From the NCBI GenBank assembly GCA_903929045.1, contig CAIYTE010000140.1:1-41344 (forward strand): a stretch of 41,344 bases of DNA, given 5' to 3'. The stretch comes from an uncultured Hyphomicrobiales bacterium. Lineage in GTDB: Bacteria > Pseudomonadota > Alphaproteobacteria > Rhizobiales > Xanthobacteraceae. Both the position numbers and the translations under genes were made by a program. The notes beneath the pieces were generated by a model, which searched no databases, was not told the DNA's origin, and worked only from the letters and a program-made list of their open reading frames with translations. Positions 1 through 8,688 of the stretch are shown here, one piece after another; position 1 is the first letter of the stretch, and every line of letters starts with the position of its first letter.

Positions 1-216
1 GGATTGCCCCATGCGCCTTCGGCGCTCGTTGCTGATCGTGGCATCGCGATTGCTAGGGTGAGCCCAAGAATAACCTCGAGCTCCATCCTGAACGTCATAC
101 AGGCCATCCCATCGACGCGCTGGCGTCGTCGCCGGTCTCAAGGTTATCCTTGCCGAAGCGCCGGCATAAGGCAGCGGCAAAAACGACGCGTCAGGCTGCA
201 AACAGAGGTGGAGATT

Positions 217-1203
217 ATGTCGCTTATTCATTCCTCCGGCGCGCGCACCGCTGCTGCGGCCGTTCTTGCTACCGTGCTGTTGGCCGCGCCCGTTTGCGCC
301 GACGAAATCGCGGTGACGCAGTGGGGCCAGAGCCTGTACGGCGCGCCGTTCGCGGTTGCGATGGAGAAGGGCCTGTTCAAGAAAGCCGGCGTCGACATCA
401 CCGGCGTCATCGGTTCGGCCGGTGGCGGCACGACGGTGCGTAACATTCTGGCGAGCGCCACACCTTACGGCGAAGTCGCGCTGCCCGCGGCGCTCGCTGC
501 CGCGCGCGAAGGCGGTCTCGATCTCATCATCGTCAATGTCTGCACGCGCACCATTGCGGAATCGACATTGGTGACGATGCCGAACAGCGACGTGAAAAAG
601 TTTGAAGACCTGGTCGGCAAAAAAGTCGCGATCACCTCTCCGAAGTCGTCCTCCGAAATGATCTTCCTGATGGAGCTCAAGGCGAAGAACATCGACGCCG
701 GGCAGGTGACGCGCGTGGCCGCGGGCGGCTATCCGCCGGCGCTGACGATGCTGGAGCAGGGCGCGGTCTCCGCGGCGGCTTTGATTGAGCCACTCTCGAT
801 CATTCGCAAGGATAAATATCGCACCGTGGCGGCCGCAAAGGACATCCTGCCGCCGATGACGACGTCCGTCGGCATTACGACGCGCGAATTCGCCACCAAA
901 AATCCCGACAAGCTGCGCGCCATCATCGCCGGCCGCCGCGCCGGCGTCGAAGCGATCTACGCCAATCCGGATGAAGCGGCGGCGATTTTGCAGAAGGTGT
1001 GGAATTTCGATCCGGCCATCGCCAAGGAAGCTGTCGCCAATATGATCGGCCCGAAAATGTGGAGCCTGGGCGACTTCAATCGCGCCGAACTCGACCGCAC
1101 GGTTGAAGGGCTCAAGCTGATCGGCGAGGTGAAGGGCGATATCGATTGGAGCAAGCTGATCGACCAGTCCTATTTGCCCAAGGACCTGCAAGGCAAACTG
1201 TGA
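217..1203 (+). CDS. ABC transporter substrate-binding protein (NMT1/TauA/SsuA-like)
   Basis: Periplasmic binding protein of a TauABC/SsuABC/ThiY-type importer. The 328-residue form starts at an ATG preceded by GAGGTGGAG. The frame stays open upstream to base 4, but that extension is Arg-rich and not signal-like. Residues 1-28 form a Sec signal peptide with an Ala-rich core and a VCADE-type cleavage site. The mature part begins with a beta strand and then YGAPFAVAMEKGLFKKAGVD, typical of the NMT1-like fold. A Gly-rich turn (GSAGGGTT) and GKKVAI follow. It opens a four-gene transporter set whose genes overlap by 1-4 bases. The ligand cannot be read from the sequence. The family carries sulfonates, nitrate, thiamine precursors or aromatic acids, and the downstream nadC hints at a pyridine carboxylate (inference). 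Confidence 0.88.
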   Translation: MSLIHSSGARTAAAAVLATVLLAAPVCADEIAVTQWGQSLYGAPFAVAMEKGLFKKAGVDITGVIGSAGGGTTVRNILASATPYGEVALPAALAAAREGGLDLIIVNVCTRTIAESTLVTMPNSDVKKFEDLVGKKVAITSPKSSSEMIFLMELKAKNIDAGQVTRVAAGGYPPALTMLEQGAVSAAALIEPLSIIRKDKYRTVAAAKDILPPMTTSVGITTREFATKNPDKLRAIIAGRRAGVEAIYANPDEAAAILQKVWNFDPAIAKEAVANMIGPKMWSLGDFNRAELDRTVEGLKLIGEVKGDIDWSKLIDQSYLPKDLQGKL

Positions 1204-2021
1204 AAGCACCGGACGGAGCCGACGTTCACGCGCGGCTGACCGGCGTCACCCGCATCTTCGATATGGCCTCCGGCGCCAAATTGGCGGCGCTGGGGCCGAT
1301 CGATCTGGACATCAAGCGCGGTGAATTCTTTGGCGTCGTCGGTCCGTCGGGCTGCGGCAAGTCGACACTGCTCGATATTCTCGCCGGGCTGTCGCCGCCG
1401 ACCGCAGGTACCGTCCTGTTTGAAGGCAAGCCCATCGACGGCGTTCCCGACGGTGTCGGTGTGGTGTTTCAGGAAGACGCGTCGTTCTCGTGGCTGAGCG
1501 TCTACGACAATGTTGCCTTCGGCTTACGGCGCGCGGGCGCCGATGCCGCCGAGATCAAACGGCGCGTCGAGTATGCGATCGGCTTCATGGGCTTGCCGGA
1601 TTTCGCCAAGGCCTATCCCGCGCAATTGTCCGGCGGTATGCGCCAGCGGGTCTGCATCGCGCGCACCCTTGTGCTGCAGCCACGGCTGATCCTGCTCGAC
1701 GAGCCGTTCGGAGCGCTCGACCAGCAGACACGCCTGCTGATGGGCGAGGAGTTGCTGCGGCTGTGGCGCGAGACCGGCGCGACGGTGATGCTCATCACCC
1801 ACGCGCTTGATGAAGCGGCCATGTTGTCCGACCGCGTTGGCGTGATGTCGTCGCGGCCCGGCCAGTTCATCGACTTCATCGAAACGGAATGGTCGCGCGA
1901 GCGCGACAGCCGCGTCGTATCCGATCCGCGCTTCGGCGCGATTACGTCACGGCTGTGGGAAAAGCTGCGCGTAGAATCCCTCAAGACGATGGGTGGTGCG
2001 GCGCCGGGAGCAAAGCCGTGA
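1200..2021 (+). CDS. ABC transporter ATP-binding protein (TauB/SsuB-like)
   Basis: Cytoplasmic ATPase that powers the importer. In the 273-residue form, Walker A is GPSGCGKST (48-56), the Q-loop Gln is in VVFQED, the ABC signature is LSGGMRQ (143-149), Walker B is LILLDEP (163-169), and the H-loop is in LITHALDEA. I place the start at the GTG of a GTGA overlap with the preceding gene's stop. This 4-base overlap recurs at the next junction, and the residues from a possible start at 1146 do not look like ABC sequence. Length and motifs fit the nitrate/sulfonate/taurine ATPase family. Nothing appears damaged. Confidence 0.92.
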   Translation: MKAPDGADVHARLTGVTRIFDMASGAKLAALGPIDLDIKRGEFFGVVGPSGCGKSTLLDILAGLSPPTAGTVLFEGKPIDGVPDGVGVVFQEDASFSWLSVYDNVAFGLRRAGADAAEIKRRVEYAIGFMGLPDFAKAYPAQLSGGMRQRVCIARTLVLQPRLILLDEPFGALDQQTRLLMGEELLRLWRETGATVMLITHALDEAAMLSDRVGVMSSRPGQFIDFIETEWSRERDSRVVSDPRFGAITSRLWEKLRVESLKTMGGAAPGAKP

Positions 2022-2782
2022 GCGCCCGCGTGCTCAGCCGGGAAGGCTGGATCCGGCTTGCGGTGATTGTCGCCTTTGTTGGTGCCTTCGAGGCCGCATG
2101 CCGCAGCGGGTTTATACCGCGCACCGTCGTGCTGCCGCCGTCGGATATGGCAACGAGCCTGTGGCACATTCTGCAGACGGGCGACTACAACAAAGACATC
2201 CTGTCGACGCTCCGGAACGTCGCGGCATCCGCGGTGATCTCAGTCGTGCTCGGCTTTGCCCTCGGCGTCATTATTCATGCACTGCCGCGGCTGCGCGCGA
2301 CCATCGAGCCATTGCTGGCGAGCTATTATGCCGTCCCGACCTTTATGTTCTATCCGGTCTTTCTCGTAATGTTCGGCGTCGGTGCCGGCGCCATCATCGC
2401 CATCGCCGTGCTGTTGTCGATTGTCGCGATGATCGCCAGCACTTTGGCCGGCCTCGACCGCATCCCGCGGGTGTTACGCAAGACGGCGGCGATCTACCGC
2501 ATGAGCACGGCTCAGCGCGCGATCCTGATCGATTTTCCCGCCGCCGCGCCGCATCTGTTCACCGGCATCAATCTTGCCTTCGCTTACGCCTTCATCGGGG
2601 TCATCGCCTCGGAGTTCATTCTGTCGGGGCAGGGCGTCGGCTACGCCATCGCCTACGCCTATAACAACTTCGACAACCGCAACATGTACGGCCTGATGTT
2701 GCTGGTGATCCTGCTGGCGACGGCGGCCAATACCGCGCTCGATGTTGTCGATCGCCGCATGCAAAGCCGGATGAGGCGCTGA
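2018..2782 (+). CDS. ABC transporter permease 1 (TauC/SsuC-like)
   Basis: Inner-membrane permease of 254 residues with about six hydrophobic segments. The first is near residues 10-30 (RLAVIVAFVGAFEAAC). The BPD_transp_1 domain follows, with an ATPase-coupling region around IASEFILSGQGVGYAI near residues 200-215. The start is the GTG of a GTGA overlap with the ATPase stop. An upstream ATG at 1889 would add a basic, non-membrane leader lying inside the ATPase gene and is not preferred. The two permease genes are adjacent and clearly different from each other, so the pore is probably a heterodimer. Confidence 0.88.
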   Translation: MSARVLSREGWIRLAVIVAFVGAFEAACRSGFIPRTVVLPPSDMATSLWHILQTGDYNKDILSTLRNVAASAVISVVLGFALGVIIHALPRLRATIEPLLASYYAVPTFMFYPVFLVMFGVGAGAIIAIAVLLSIVAMIASTLAGLDRIPRVLRKTAAIYRMSTAQRAILIDFPAAAPHLFTGINLAFAYAFIGVIASEFILSGQGVGYAIAYAYNNFDNRNMYGLMLLVILLATAANTALDVVDRRMQSRMRR

Positions 2783-3510
2783 TGAAGCGCGCCGGCGACA
2801 GTCTACTGCTGGTTCTCGGCATTCTCATTGCCTGGCAGGCGCTGTACTGGCTGGCCGGTGACATTGCGCTGACGTCACCGGCAATGACGGCTGAGCATCT
2901 CGGGAAGCTGCTCGGCACGGCGCGCTTCTGGAGCAACGCCGCGGAAACGGCGCGCGCCTTCGGCTTGGCGGTCGCCATATCGCTCGCCGGCGGCGTGGTG
3001 CTCGGCGTCCTGCTCGGCCTCAACCGCACGTCCGGCGTCGTCTCCGAGCCGATCCTGATCGCGCTCTATTCGCTGCCCAAGGTCACGCTCTATCCGCTGG
3101 TGCTGCTCTGTTTCGGCCTCGGCATGTCGGCCAAGGTGGCGTTCGGCGCCATGCACGGTCTGATCCCGGTGACGATTTTCACCATGAAAGCGATCATGCA
3201 GATCAAGCCGGTGCTGTGGCGCACGGCGCGTGCCATGCGGCTGTCGCCGCGGCAGACCGCGCTCACGATTGCGCTGCCGGCCGTTCTACCCGAGGTGATT
3301 GCCGGCGCCCGGCTCGGTTTTTCGCTGACCTTGCTCGGCGTGCTGATCGGCGAAATGTTTGCCTCGCAGCGTGGATTGGGCTTCATGATCATGAGCGCGA
3401 TGGGGCTTGGCGACATCGCGACCATTATGGCGGTCGCCGTGTTCCTGTCGGTGTTCGCCATCGCCGCCAATGCACTACTGTTGTGGCTCGACCGCGCCGT
3501 GCCGCGCTAA
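2782..3510 (+). CDS. ABC transporter permease 2 (TauC/SsuC-like)
   Basis: Second inner-membrane permease (242 residues). Its ATG shares one base with the preceding TGA, so translation is probably coupled. Hydrophobic segments begin at residue 8 (LLLVLGILIAWQALYWLAG). The coupling region is around LIGEMFASQRGLGFMIMSAM, the family's EAA-like loop. Like permease 1 it belongs to BPD_transp_1 of the TauC/SsuC type. Such importers often use one permease gene as a homodimer, so two adjacent permease genes suggest a heterodimer, as in several aromatic-acid or pyrimidine-precursor importers. Fifteen bases separate it from nadC. Confidence 0.88.
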   Translation: MKRAGDSLLLVLGILIAWQALYWLAGDIALTSPAMTAEHLGKLLGTARFWSNAAETARAFGLAVAISLAGGVVLGVLLGLNRTSGVVSEPILIALYSLPKVTLYPLVLLCFGLGMSAKVAFGAMHGLIPVTIFTMKAIMQIKPVLWRTARAMRLSPRQTALTIALPAVLPEVIAGARLGFSLTLLGVLIGEMFASQRGLGFMIMSAMGLGDIATIMAVAVFLSVFAIAANALLLWLDRAVPR

Positions 3511-3525
3511 CTCCGAGGTGCTCCT

Positions 3526-4359
3526 ATGCTCGACCTGTATACCGTCAACCGTCTGATCGATCTCTGGTTCGCCGAGGACATCGGCCACGGCGATCTCACG
3601 GCGCTGTCGATGATCGAGGCCGACGCCAAAGCCAATTTCCACATGAACGCGCGGCAGGATCTGTCGCTGGCCGGCATTGACGTCGCGGCGGCCTGTTTCA
3701 AGCGCTACGACCCGAATGTCAGCGTCGAGGTGACGGCGAAGGACGGCGATCGCTGCAAGCCGAAAACGGCGCTGCTGAAGGTGTCAGGCTCCGCCCGCAG
3801 CCTGCTGACCGTCGAGCGCACCGCGCTCAACATCGTGCAGCATCTCGCCGGCATCGCCACGGAAACGGCGCGTTGGGTGGAAGAGATCAAGGGTACCAAG
3901 GCGCAACTGATCGACACCCGCAAGACCACGCCCGGCCTGCGCATGCTCGAAAAGCACGCCGTCGTCTGCGGCGGCGGCGCTAATCACCGCCTTGGCCTCG
4001 ATGGCGGCGTCATGATCAAGGACAATCACATCGCGGTCGCCGGCAGCATCACCAAGGCTGTCGAGCGCGCGCGGTCACGCGTGCCGGGTCTGACCAAGAT
4101 CGAGGTTGAGTGCGACCGGCTGGAGCAGGTGCGTGAGGCGGTCGCCGCCATGGCAGACATCATCATGCTCGACAACATGAAACTCGACGATATGCGCGAG
4201 GCGGTGACATTCGTCGGCGGCAAGATCCCGCTGGAGGCCTCGGGCGGCGTGGCCTTCAAGACGGTGCGGTCGATCGCCGAGACGGGTGTCGACTACGTTT
4301 CCACCAGCAAGACCATTCAGGCGGCGCCCGCGGTCGATATCGGCCTCGACGACGCCTGA
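3526..4359 (+). CDS. nadC: Nicotinate-nucleotide pyrophosphorylase (carboxylating), NadC family
   Basis: Quinolinate phosphoribosyltransferase: quinolinate + PRPP gives nicotinate mononucleotide + CO2 + PPi, a step of NAD synthesis. The 277-residue protein has the NadC landmarks EDIGHGDLT (17-25), ERTALNIVQHLAGIAT (about 97-112), DTRKTTPGLR (130-139), CGGGANHR (148-155) and KDNH (165-168). The C-terminal barrel motifs are LDNM and EASGGV. These fit NadC better than the paralogue ModD, which reads TTRKTFPG at the DTRKTTPG motif. GAGGTG precedes the ATG. It is the last gene of the ABC importer operon, with no nadA or nadB nearby, so it may handle an imported pyridine carboxylate or be a second copy (inference). 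Confidence 0.88.
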   Translation: MLDLYTVNRLIDLWFAEDIGHGDLTALSMIEADAKANFHMNARQDLSLAGIDVAAACFKRYDPNVSVEVTAKDGDRCKPKTALLKVSGSARSLLTVERTALNIVQHLAGIATETARWVEEIKGTKAQLIDTRKTTPGLRMLEKHAVVCGGGANHRLGLDGGVMIKDNHIAVAGSITKAVERARSRVPGLTKIEVECDRLEQVREAVAAMADIIMLDNMKLDDMREAVTFVGGKIPLEASGGVAFKTVRSIAETGVDYVSTSKTIQAAPAVDIGLDDA

Positions 4360-4492
4360 GCCGCGGGCCGACTGCGGCATTCCGACCGTCGAAGTTTCAG
4401 GATGGAACTCTCCAGCCTCTGCCGAATTATAGGCACAGCGCGTAGGCAGAAGGGGCTTCTCCGGGACTGGGAGCTTCGAGCGGGAGTTTCCT

Positions 4493-6013
4493 TTGGATCG
4501 GCGACAATTCTTATCGACATCGGTAGCCATGCCGATTGCCGCGTCATTCCCGTTTTCGGGTGCGTTGGCGGCAACGCCGGCCGCTCCGCCGACTGAAACA
4601 GGCTTCGATCCGTCCAGTGTCCGCCGTGCGGCGCAGGAATTGGCGCAGAAGGCGTTTGTCGCGCCGGACACCAAGCTCCCAGATAATCTCAAGGACCTCG
4701 ACTACGACAAGTATCGCAAGATCCGCTTCGTGCCGGACAAGGCGATCTGGCGCGGCGAGGGCACGCCGTTTCAGCTTCAGCTGTTTCACCGCGGCTTTTT
4801 CTTCTCCAACCGCGTCGACATTTTCGAGGTCAGCCAGGGCAAGGCAAAGCCGATTCATTATTCGCCGAGCCTGTTCACCTTTGAGGACGTGCAGGCGCCG
4901 CCGCCGGACGCCGATCTCGGCTTCGGCGGCTTCCGCATCCATGCGCCGATCAACCGGCCGGATTACTTCGACGAAGTCGGCGTCTTCCTCGGCGCGAGTT
5001 ATTTCCGCGCCGTCGCCAAGGGCCAGACCTATGGGCTGTCGGCGCGCGGCCTTGCCATCAATACCGGCGATCCCAAAGGCGAGGAGTTTCCGTTCTTCAA
5101 GACCTTCTGGATCGAGAAGCCGCAGGCCAAGGCCAACTCTATCGTCATTCACGCGCTGCTCGACAGCAAGAGAGCGACAGCGGCCTACCGCATTACCGTC
5201 CGGCCGGGCGATACGACAGTCTATGATATCGAAATGACGCTGTATCCGCGCGTCGACATGGCCGATCCCGGCATCGCGCCGATGACGAGCATGTTCTTCT
5301 TCGATGCCAACGACCGCGCGGGCATCGATGACTTCCGTCCGGCTGTGCACGATTCCGACGGCCTGTTCATGCGCAACGGCCGCGGCGAGTCGTTGTGGCG
5401 GGTGCTCACCAATCCTGCGGATCTTCAGGTCAGCAGCTTTTACGACAACAATCCGCGCAGCTTCGGCCTGCTGCAACGGCAGCGCAATTTCCACGCCTAT
5501 GAAGACCTGGAGTCGCATTTCGAGACGCGGCCGAGCCTGCGCGTCGAGCCCATCGGCGACTGGGGCAATGGCGAAGTACGTCTTCTCGAGATTCCGACGC
5601 AGAACGAAGTGCACGACAACATCGTCTCGTTCTGGCGGCCGAAGGACCCGCTCAAGGCCAAGGGCGAATATACCTTCACGTATCGCCTGCATTGGGGCGT
5701 CGGTGAAAACATTCCGCTGGCTGAATTTGCCAAGACGCGGGTCGGCGCGGCCTCCGAGAGCACGCGTCTGTTCGTGCTCGACATCGTCGGTGACAAGCTC
5801 AAAGGCGTGAAGCCCGAAACGGTGCGCGGCATGGTAAGCGCGAACTTCGGCAAAATTAGCAATGTCGTCACGCAGCTCAATCCGCATGGCGGCGGCTGGC
5901 GCTTGAGCTTCAACCTCGATCCGGAGAAGAAGCCGGTCGTCGAACTCCGTGCGCAACTGATGCAGAACGACGACCCGCTCTCGGAAGTGTGGGTCTACCG
6001 ATGGACGCCGTAG
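4493..6013 (+). CDS. opgG: Glucan biosynthesis protein OpgG/OpgD (MdoG family)
   Basis: Periplasmic protein of osmoregulated periplasmic glucan (OPG) synthesis, thought to shape or branch the glucan backbone made by OpgH. It has 506 residues. It starts at TTG, six bases after CGGGAG. The N-terminus MDRRQFLSTSVAMP is a twin-arginine signal followed by a hydrophobic stretch and an ALAA-type cleavage site, so it is probably Tat-exported like E. coli OpgD. The MdoG domain begins near FDPSSVRRAAQELAQKAF and ends VYRWTP. Conserved blocks include DYDKYRKIRF, FEDVQAPPPDADLGFGGFR and SFYDNNPRSFGLLQR. It overlaps opgH by 13 bases. OpgG or OpgD naming is a convention choice here. Confidence 0.93.
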   Translation: MDRRQFLSTSVAMPIAASFPFSGALAATPAAPPTETGFDPSSVRRAAQELAQKAFVAPDTKLPDNLKDLDYDKYRKIRFVPDKAIWRGEGTPFQLQLFHRGFFFSNRVDIFEVSQGKAKPIHYSPSLFTFEDVQAPPPDADLGFGGFRIHAPINRPDYFDEVGVFLGASYFRAVAKGQTYGLSARGLAINTGDPKGEEFPFFKTFWIEKPQAKANSIVIHALLDSKRATAAYRITVRPGDTTVYDIEMTLYPRVDMADPGIAPMTSMFFFDANDRAGIDDFRPAVHDSDGLFMRNGRGESLWRVLTNPADLQVSSFYDNNPRSFGLLQRQRNFHAYEDLESHFETRPSLRVEPIGDWGNGEVRLLEIPTQNEVHDNIVSFWRPKDPLKAKGEYTFTYRLHWGVGENIPLAEFAKTRVGAASESTRLFVLDIVGDKLKGVKPETVRGMVSANFGKISNVVTQLNPHGGGWRLSFNLDPEKKPVVELRAQLMQNDDPLSEVWVYRWTP

Positions 6014-8139
6014 CCACACAGCCGTTGGGCGAGGGCCAGGTGCCGCGCTTTCTGCCGCCTGACGCGCTGCTGGACATGCCGGCGCAATCGCTCGGGCATC
6101 CGGGCCACAAAAGCCCCCGGATTGAGGCGAAGCCGCGCGCGTTATTGCTGCGTCGCGTTTTTATTTTTCTCGCCACGATCGCGATGACGGGTTTCGCCGC
6201 CGACCAGATGTACGAAGTTCTGTCGGTATCGACGCTGACCATTCTCGAGACGCTGGTGCTGGTGCTGTTCGTGGCGCTTTTTGCGTGGATCGCGTTTTCC
6301 TTCGCCAGTTGCTTCGTCGGCTTTTTGCTGTCGCTGGGGCGCGGCGATCGGGCGCTGGGCATCGACCCGGCGCAGCCTTTGCCGGCGCTAACCAAACGCC
6401 ACGCGTTGCTGATGCCGACCTACAATGAAAGCCCGGGGCGCATTATGGCCCGGCTGCAGGCGATCTATGAATCGGTCGCCGAGAGCGGCCGGCTGGCCCA
6501 ATTCGATTTTTTCATCCTGAGCGACACCACCGATCCGACGATCTGGCTGCAGGAAGAGGCGCAATATCTTGCTCTCGTAGCGCGCACGCAAAGCGGCCAG
6601 ATATTCTACCGCCACCGGCTGAAGAACTTCGCTCGCAAGTCCGGGAATATCAGCGAGTGGGTCGTGCGCTTCGGCGGCCATTACGAGAGCATGGTCATTC
6701 TCGATGCCGACAGTCTGATGACGGGCGACACCATCGTCCGCATCGCCGCCGGCATTGAGCAGAACGCGCATGTCGGCCTAATCCAGACGTTGCCAATGAT
6801 CGTCAATGCCCAGAGCGTGTTCGCGCGTTTGCAGCAATTCGCGGGCCGGCTCTATGGGCCGATGCTCGCGCGCGGCATTGCCTGGTGGTACGGCACCGAG
6901 AGCAATTACTGGGGCCATAACGCGGCGATCCGGGTGAAGGCCTTCGCCGATCACGCCGCGCTGCCGCTGCTGTCGGGCCGCAAGCCGTTCGGCGGGCATA
7001 TCCTCAGTCACGACTTCGTCGAGGCGGCGCTGATGCGGCGCGCCGGCTGGGCCATCGTCATGGCGCCCGGTCTGCGCGGCAGTTACGAGGAGGTGCCGCC
7101 CTCGATCGCCGAATATGCGGCGCGCGACCGGCGCTGGTGCCAGGGCAACCTGCAGCATCTGATGGTGCTGCCGGGTCGCGGGCTGCACTGGGTGTCGCGC
7201 CTGCATTTCATGACTGGCATTGGCGCGTATCTGACGGCGCCGATGTGGCTCGTCTTTCTGCTGATCGGTATTTTGATTTCGTTGCAGGCGCACTTCATCC
7301 GGCCCGAATATTTCCCGAAGGGCTTTTCGCTGTTCCCGCAGTGGCCGGAGGAAGATCCGATTCGCGCCGCCTGGGTCTTCGCCGGTACGATGGGCATTCT
7401 CATTGCGCCCAAGTTGCTCGGCTTTATCGTGGCGTTGGTGCATGGTTCGGAACGCCGCGGCTTCGGCGGGGTGTTTTTTGGCTTCATCAGCGTCCTGTTC
7501 GAGATCGTACTGTCCGGTCTGATTGCGCCCATGATGATGCTGTTGCAATCGCAGGCGGTCGCCGACGTGCTGCTCGGCCGCGATGCGGGCTGGCAGGTGC
7601 AGCGGCGCGACGATGGTAGCCTGACGCGGAGCGAATTGCTCAAGCATTTCGGCAAGCTGACGGTCGTCGGCATCCTGTTGGGCGGCGCGGCATATGCGGT
7701 GTCGCTGTCGCTGTTTCTCTGGATGGCGCCGGTGACGATTGGCCTGCTGCTGGCGATGCCGCTGGCGGCGTGGACGGCGCGCCTGCCTGCGGGCCGCGCC
7801 TTGCGCCGCATGCATTTGCTGCTCGTGCCGGAGGAGCGCCATGTTCCCGAGGTGCTGACGCGCGCCAATGCGCTGGCTGTAGAACTCGTCGAAGACGCGG
7901 TGACGGTCGACGAACTGTTGCGGCGTGATGCCAATTTGCGCCAGGCGCACGCCGAGATGCTGCCGCCGCGCGAAGAACGACGGCGTGGCGACGTCGATCC
8001 GCATCTGGCGGTTGCCCGGGCCAAGGCGGCGGAGGCCGACACCGTCGGCGAGGCGCTTGGCTTTATGTCGGCGGCCGAACTGCGCGCGCTGCTGTCAGAC
8101 GCCGAAGCCTATCGTCAGCTTTTGGCGAAGGCCGTCTAG
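6001..8139 (+). CDS. opgH: Glucan glucosyltransferase OpgH (MdoH)
   Basis: Inner-membrane family 2 glycosyltransferase that polymerises glucose from UDP-glucose and moves the chain to the periplasm. It has 712 residues from the ATG. A GTG at 5989 would add four residues. Two hydrophobic segments lie near residues 50-110. The GT domain follows with LMPTYNESP, the acidic ILDADSLMTGD motif and the RDRRWCQGNLQH motif (QxxRW class). A further cluster of membrane segments comes after it (LTAPMWLVFLLIGILI, ILIAPKLLGFIVAL, IVLSGLIAPMMMLL). Translational overlap with opgG is the usual operon arrangement. No defects are seen. Confidence 0.95.
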   Translation: MDAVATQPLGEGQVPRFLPPDALLDMPAQSLGHPGHKSPRIEAKPRALLLRRVFIFLATIAMTGFAADQMYEVLSVSTLTILETLVLVLFVALFAWIAFSFASCFVGFLLSLGRGDRALGIDPAQPLPALTKRHALLMPTYNESPGRIMARLQAIYESVAESGRLAQFDFFILSDTTDPTIWLQEEAQYLALVARTQSGQIFYRHRLKNFARKSGNISEWVVRFGGHYESMVILDADSLMTGDTIVRIAAGIEQNAHVGLIQTLPMIVNAQSVFARLQQFAGRLYGPMLARGIAWWYGTESNYWGHNAAIRVKAFADHAALPLLSGRKPFGGHILSHDFVEAALMRRAGWAIVMAPGLRGSYEEVPPSIAEYAARDRRWCQGNLQHLMVLPGRGLHWVSRLHFMTGIGAYLTAPMWLVFLLIGILISLQAHFIRPEYFPKGFSLFPQWPEEDPIRAAWVFAGTMGILIAPKLLGFIVALVHGSERRGFGGVFFGFISVLFEIVLSGLIAPMMMLLQSQAVADVLLGRDAGWQVQRRDDGSLTRSELLKHFGKLTVVGILLGGAAYAVSLSLFLWMAPVTIGLLLAMPLAAWTARLPAGRALRRMHLLLVPEERHVPEVLTRANALAVELVEDAVTVDELLRRDANLRQAHAEMLPPREERRRGDVDPHLAVARAKAAEADTVGEALGFMSAAELRALLSDAEAYRQLLAKAV

Positions 8140-8203
8140 GCCCCTTTTCGTCGCGCCGGTTGATGGTAAGGAAGACGCCGGTTTCATCGATTGGGGTTTC
8201 GGC

Positions 8204-8635
8204 ATGAGCACGAGCGACGGTCCACAGGCTTTCAACCCGGCAACGGCGGGATGGGAGCCTTATGGCGACGAGGGTTTTATTGGCCTCGTCGGCCCGTTCT
8301 GCATGCGCGCCGCGGGCGACAGCTACGACTATGCCTTTCTGGCCGAGCACAAGCATCACAACCGGCGCGGCGTCGTGCAGGGCGGCATGTTGATGACCTT
8401 CGCCGACCGCTCGATGGGCATGGTGTGCTGGTACGCCAACGGCAAGGTGCCGCAAGCCACGGTTCAGCTCGACGTCCATTTCATCGATGCGGTGAAGGTC
8501 GGCGAATTCGTCGAGGCCAAATGCAAGGTCGTGCGCCGGACGCGCTCGCTGATTTTCATGAGCGCCGAACTCGTCGTCGGATCTCGTGTCGTGGCCACCG
8601 CCAACGGTGTCTGGAAGGCGCTCGGCGCCAAGTAG
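8204..8635 (+). CDS. PaaI-family hotdog thioesterase
   Basis: Probable acyl-CoA thioesterase (143 residues) of the PaaI/YdiI hotdog type. The active-site helix region reads HHNRRGVVQGGMLMTFAD, matching the family pattern N..G.vhGG.....D. The beta strands QATVQLDVHFI and GEFVEAKCKVVRRTRSLIFM follow. The ATG start lies just after a stretch with no strong ribosome site, about 65 bases past opgH, so it may be read from the opgGH transcript. No in-frame start further up gives hotdog sequence. The substrate is unknown. Relatives hydrolyse hydroxyphenylacetyl-CoA or other aromatic-CoA esters, which would fit the catabolic genes beyond it (inference). Confidence 0.8.
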   Translation: MSTSDGPQAFNPATAGWEPYGDEGFIGLVGPFCMRAAGDSYDYAFLAEHKHHNRRGVVQGGMLMTFADRSMGMVCWYANGKVPQATVQLDVHFIDAVKVGEFVEAKCKVVRRTRSLIFMSAELVVGSRVVATANGVWKALGAK

Positions 8636-8649
8636 GCATCTGTTGCGCC

Positions 8650-8679
8650 AAAAAGCCTCGCCGTCGAGGACGGCGAGGC
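8650..8679 (-). terminator. Intrinsic terminator of the PcaD-like gene
   Basis: A perfect 11-bp stem (GCCTCGCCGTC paired with GACGGCGAGGC, 3-base loop) is followed by five T on the minus strand. It lies 10 bases past the stop of the minus-strand hydrolase and 20 bases past the convergent thioesterase, so it could also block read-through in the other direction. Confidence 0.88.
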
Positions 8680-8688
8680 GTTGCGCTG

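Noticed and set aside
4544-6019. Minus-strand open frame of 491 codons opposite opgG
   Set aside because: It is the antisense of a well-supported OpgG gene. Its composition is typical of a shadow frame and no ribosome site was seen.
6778-8004. Minus-strand open frame of 408 codons opposite opgH
   Set aside because: It is a Gln/Arg/His-rich antisense frame within a well-supported OpgH gene with no known domain.
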